From positions 1 through 61,920 of the forward strand of contig JAABRM010000044.1 of the NCBI GenBank assembly GCA_011390955.1: a DNA stretch of 61,920 bases. The letters run 5' to 3'. Within the stretch, counting starts at the first letter, position 1. Each line of letters starts with the position of its first letter. Positions 60,155-61,920 of the stretch are shown one piece after another. This stretch comes from Oscillatoriales cyanobacterium (GTDB taxonomy: Bacteria > Cyanobacteriota > Cyanobacteriia > Cyanobacteriales > Laspinemataceae). The translations under genes and the position numbers were made by a program. The notes beneath the pieces were generated by a model. That model was not told where the DNA came from. It did no database searches and saw only the letters and a list, made by a program, of their open reading frames with translations.

Positions 60155-61920
60155 TTACTGTCCAACGGCGCAAAATCCTGCCCAATAATAAGGAGAAGCA
60201 TAGCGCTTAATATTCAGTTTATTCCGATGGCCTAATTTGAGGACATCGATCATTTCCTGCCGTTGTTGCTGATTAATTAGCGCACAGCCATTAACCCAGT
60301 CTAACAAATCCGCCACGGTACTTGACCGCATCCACTCCTGGGTTTGCTTCAAAGCCAAAGCCACCGGGGGCTGCTTTTCTCCCAGAAGAGTTTCATAAAA
60401 GCGAATCATAAAAACCGCCGTGGATACGTCATTGACTGCCCATAAGGTGCCCAAGACATTGCGGGCACCGGCAAAGAAAAACCCCGCTAGGATACTGATA
60501 TATTCATCGGTGTTAGTGCTAATATCCGTGATGCCGGTTTCGCAGGCAGACAAGGCAACCAGACGACATTGCGGCAACCGCAGATTAAAGATTTCCGGCA
60601 AAGTCAGGCATTCATCGGGGTTAAACTCACCGCGACGCGATCGAATTCGGGGCTTTTCTGGTTCTTTTTCCGACTCGTAGGGACACGGCATTGCCGTGTC
60701 CTGACTGATGTTTGCCGTGTCCTGACTGATGTTAGGTTCCGTAACAGCGGTTTCCGGCAATTCCGCATCTGCGAGAATCAGTCCCGAAATCTGGGGATTG
60801 GCAAAATTAAAATAGCCGTGACAAGAGAAATGGGCAAAACCCGTCTCTTTTAATATTGTCACTGCTTGGTTGAATGCGGTTTTATTCGCTTTTTCGGCTT
60901 TTAATACCGTAGGCTGATTAAAGACCGTTTGAATCGCCTCTACTTCGATATCGGTATAATCTAAATCTTTTGTCGGGTTTTGAATCGCAAACAGAGATGC
61001 TGTTGTACCATCCGCTGCCCCATCTGTTGCCCGTTGCCCGTTCCCCGTTCCCTCGAATAAAGATATCTGCAAAATCTGACTGCTGGGGGCATAGCGAATC
61101 CCTTGGGGGAAGCAGTCGCTGAGATATACGCTTTCCTCTCGCGGCTTTTTCCGAGAAGCTGAGGGAGAAACCGGCAAAGCGTGGAGGGGGAATAAGTGCA
61201 GAAACCGATAGGGAACTAAGATTAACTGCTGACAACGATCGGGAATCTTAGATAGGAGTCGATTTATTTGCAATATTTCTGCCAACCGTTGCAGGTAGGA
61301 GGGTAATTGCTGCCGCCATTCATATTGATCGTCATCATTGATGAGATAATTGGCTAAATACTCCATCGTCAAATTTGCCAAAGCTTCAACCGCATCCCTA
61401 TCGGTGGCAACGGGGATAGGTTGTTCTCCCTGGTGGGTGACAATCAAGGCTTGGATATTTCCAGAAGTAATGTACCATTCCACAATTGCGGTCTGTTCGT
61501 CCAGTAAGCCTTGAATTTCTTGGTAGCGGATGGGTTCGACTTTCTGCCCGAAGCGGAATTTCGGGTCATGGGGGGTAATTTCTGTGGCAATTAACTGGTC
61601 AATTTGTTGGCTTAGTTTCTTGATCCGTTGGGAAATTTCTTCCCCACTGTCATTCCCGCCCCCACTGTCATTCCCGCCCCCACTGTCATTCCCGCCCCCA
61701 CTGTCATTCCCGCGAAGGCGGGAATCCACCCCACTGTCATTCCCGCCCCCACTGTCATTCCCGCTTACATTGTCATTCCCGCCCCCATTGTCATTCCCGC
61801 GAAGGCGGGAATCCACCCCACTGTCATTCCCGCCCCCACTGTCATTCCCGCTTACACTGTCATTCCCGCGAATCTGAGAATCCACGTTATTTTCATTCCC
61901 GCTTACATTGTCATTCCCGC
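60155..61920 (-). CDS. CHAT-domain protease-like protein (5' end outside the window)
   Basis: The frame stays open to the right edge, so the GTG at 61883-61885 is not the true start. The visible part is at least 588 residues. The first about 90 visible residues are a Gly/Asn/Asp repeat, encoded by the DNA repeat at 61642-61920. Then come helical segments and a C-terminal CHAT domain (about the last 330 residues) with the catalytic dyad: His in GFAHFSCHGYFNFANPQ and Cys in VALSACETGI, then AGFFFAGARNVLGTLWAVND. CHAT is a caspase-like fold, used in bacterial immunity and proteolytic signalling. Upstream TPRs are expected but not visible. Confidence 0.88.
   Translation of the reverse strand, partial: GNDNVSGNENNVDSQIRGNDSVSGNDSGGGNDSGVDSRLRGNDNGGGNDNVSGNDSGGGNDSGVDSRLRGNDSGGGNDSGGGNDSGGGNDSGEEISQRIKKLSQQIDQLIATEITPHDPKFRFGQKVEPIRYQEIQGLLDEQTAIVEWYITSGNIQALIVTHQGEQPIPVATDRDAVEALANLTMEYLANYLINDDDQYEWRQQLPSYLQRLAEILQINRLLSKIPDRCQQLILVPYRFLHLFPLHALPVSPSASRKKPREESVYLSDCFPQGIRYAPSSQILQISLFEGTGNGQRATDGAADGTTASLFAIQNPTKDLDYTDIEVEAIQTVFNQPTVLKAEKANKTAFNQAVTILKETGFAHFSCHGYFNFANPQISGLILADAELPETAVTEPNISQDTANISQDTAMPCPYESEKEPEKPRIRSRRGEFNPDECLTLPEIFNLRLPQCRLVALSACETGITDISTNTDEYISILAGFFFAGARNVLGTLWAVNDVSTAVFMIRFYETLLGEKQPPVALALKQTQEWMRSSTVADLLDWVNGCALINQQQRQEMIDVLKLGHRNKLNIKRYASPYYWAGFCAVGQ
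61642..61920. repeat. Tandem ATTCCCGC repeats inside the CHAT gene
   Basis: About 18-bp units, CCCACTGTCATTCCCGCC-like, alternate with two longer hairpin copies containing ATTCCCGCGAAGGCGGGAAT. All are in frame on the minus strand and give repeated GND or GNDS motifs and DSRLRGND. The block continues to the window edge. Confidence 0.85.

Noticed and set aside
61642-61920. CRISPR-like look of the right-edge repeats
   Set aside because: Units are short, nearly contiguous and in frame in a protein gene, with no unique spacers and no cas genes.

Overview
The window comes from a cyanobacterium, most likely a filamentous non-heterocystous type, although the genus cannot be fixed from this sequence. 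The octamer GCGATCGC (HIP1) is scattered throughout. There is a phycobilisome degradation gene (nblA), a CpcS/CpeS-type bilin lyase, a DesA-type acyl-lipid desaturase, a Ycf39-like photosystem II assembly factor, a DUF3611 protein, and a gyrB with an intein of the Synechocystis GyrB type. Small dispersed and palindromic repeats are very abundant, including inside genes.

Layout. 1-3.2 kb: end of a cysteine desulfurase, a darG antitoxin beside a decapitated darT toxin (with two direct repeats around the pair), a retropepsin-like protease and a DUF99 protein. 3.2-10 kb: secreted, membrane and coiled-coil proteins of unknown function, a RodZ-like HTH protein, threonine synthase and desA. 10.4-14.9 kb: a DGQHR-domain (DndB-like) protein with a phosphorothioation-associated protein 4 homologue, then a PIN toxin and excisionase-type antitoxin. 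14.9-29 kb: mostly housekeeping genes (rseP, nth, ktrB-ktrA, gyrB with intein, miaA), then DUF4058 and a coupled DUF6888/DUF6887 pair set into a duplicated DUF4058 tail.

29.3-47.9 kb is a glycosylation/methylation island: a GT2-methyltransferase fusion, a CgeB-like glycosyltransferase-methyltransferase fusion with the same C-terminal half, three TPR/SPINDLY-type O-GlcNAc transferase-like proteins, a GT2-TPR protein, a small methyltransferase and a doubly frameshifted FkbM gene. It ends at a type IV pilin gene and another methyltransferase, so a surface appendage or surface protein is a plausible substrate (inference). A PIN toxin-antitoxin pair sits inside it. 47.9-53.4 kb: ExbD/ExbB, NAD kinase, Ycf39-like and DUF3611. 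53.5-56.5 kb: tRNA-His beside a tandem duplication carrying a tRNA 3' fragment, then DUF4359, nblA (56 codons) divergent from cpcS, and an HExxH-type protein.

56.5-61.9 kb is a second accessory block, all on the minus strand: a CHAT (caspase-like) protease running off the right edge, a small helical protein, a DUF433/DUF5615 toxin-antitoxin pair, a 134-aa/HNH nuclease pair and a 505-aa protein with two C-terminal membrane segments. The strongest candidates for undescribed systems are this CHAT-to-membrane-protein block, the isolated DGQHR plus phosphorothioation-associated pair, and the modular glycosyltransferase/methyltransferase island next to pilA. None can be proven a system from sequence alone.
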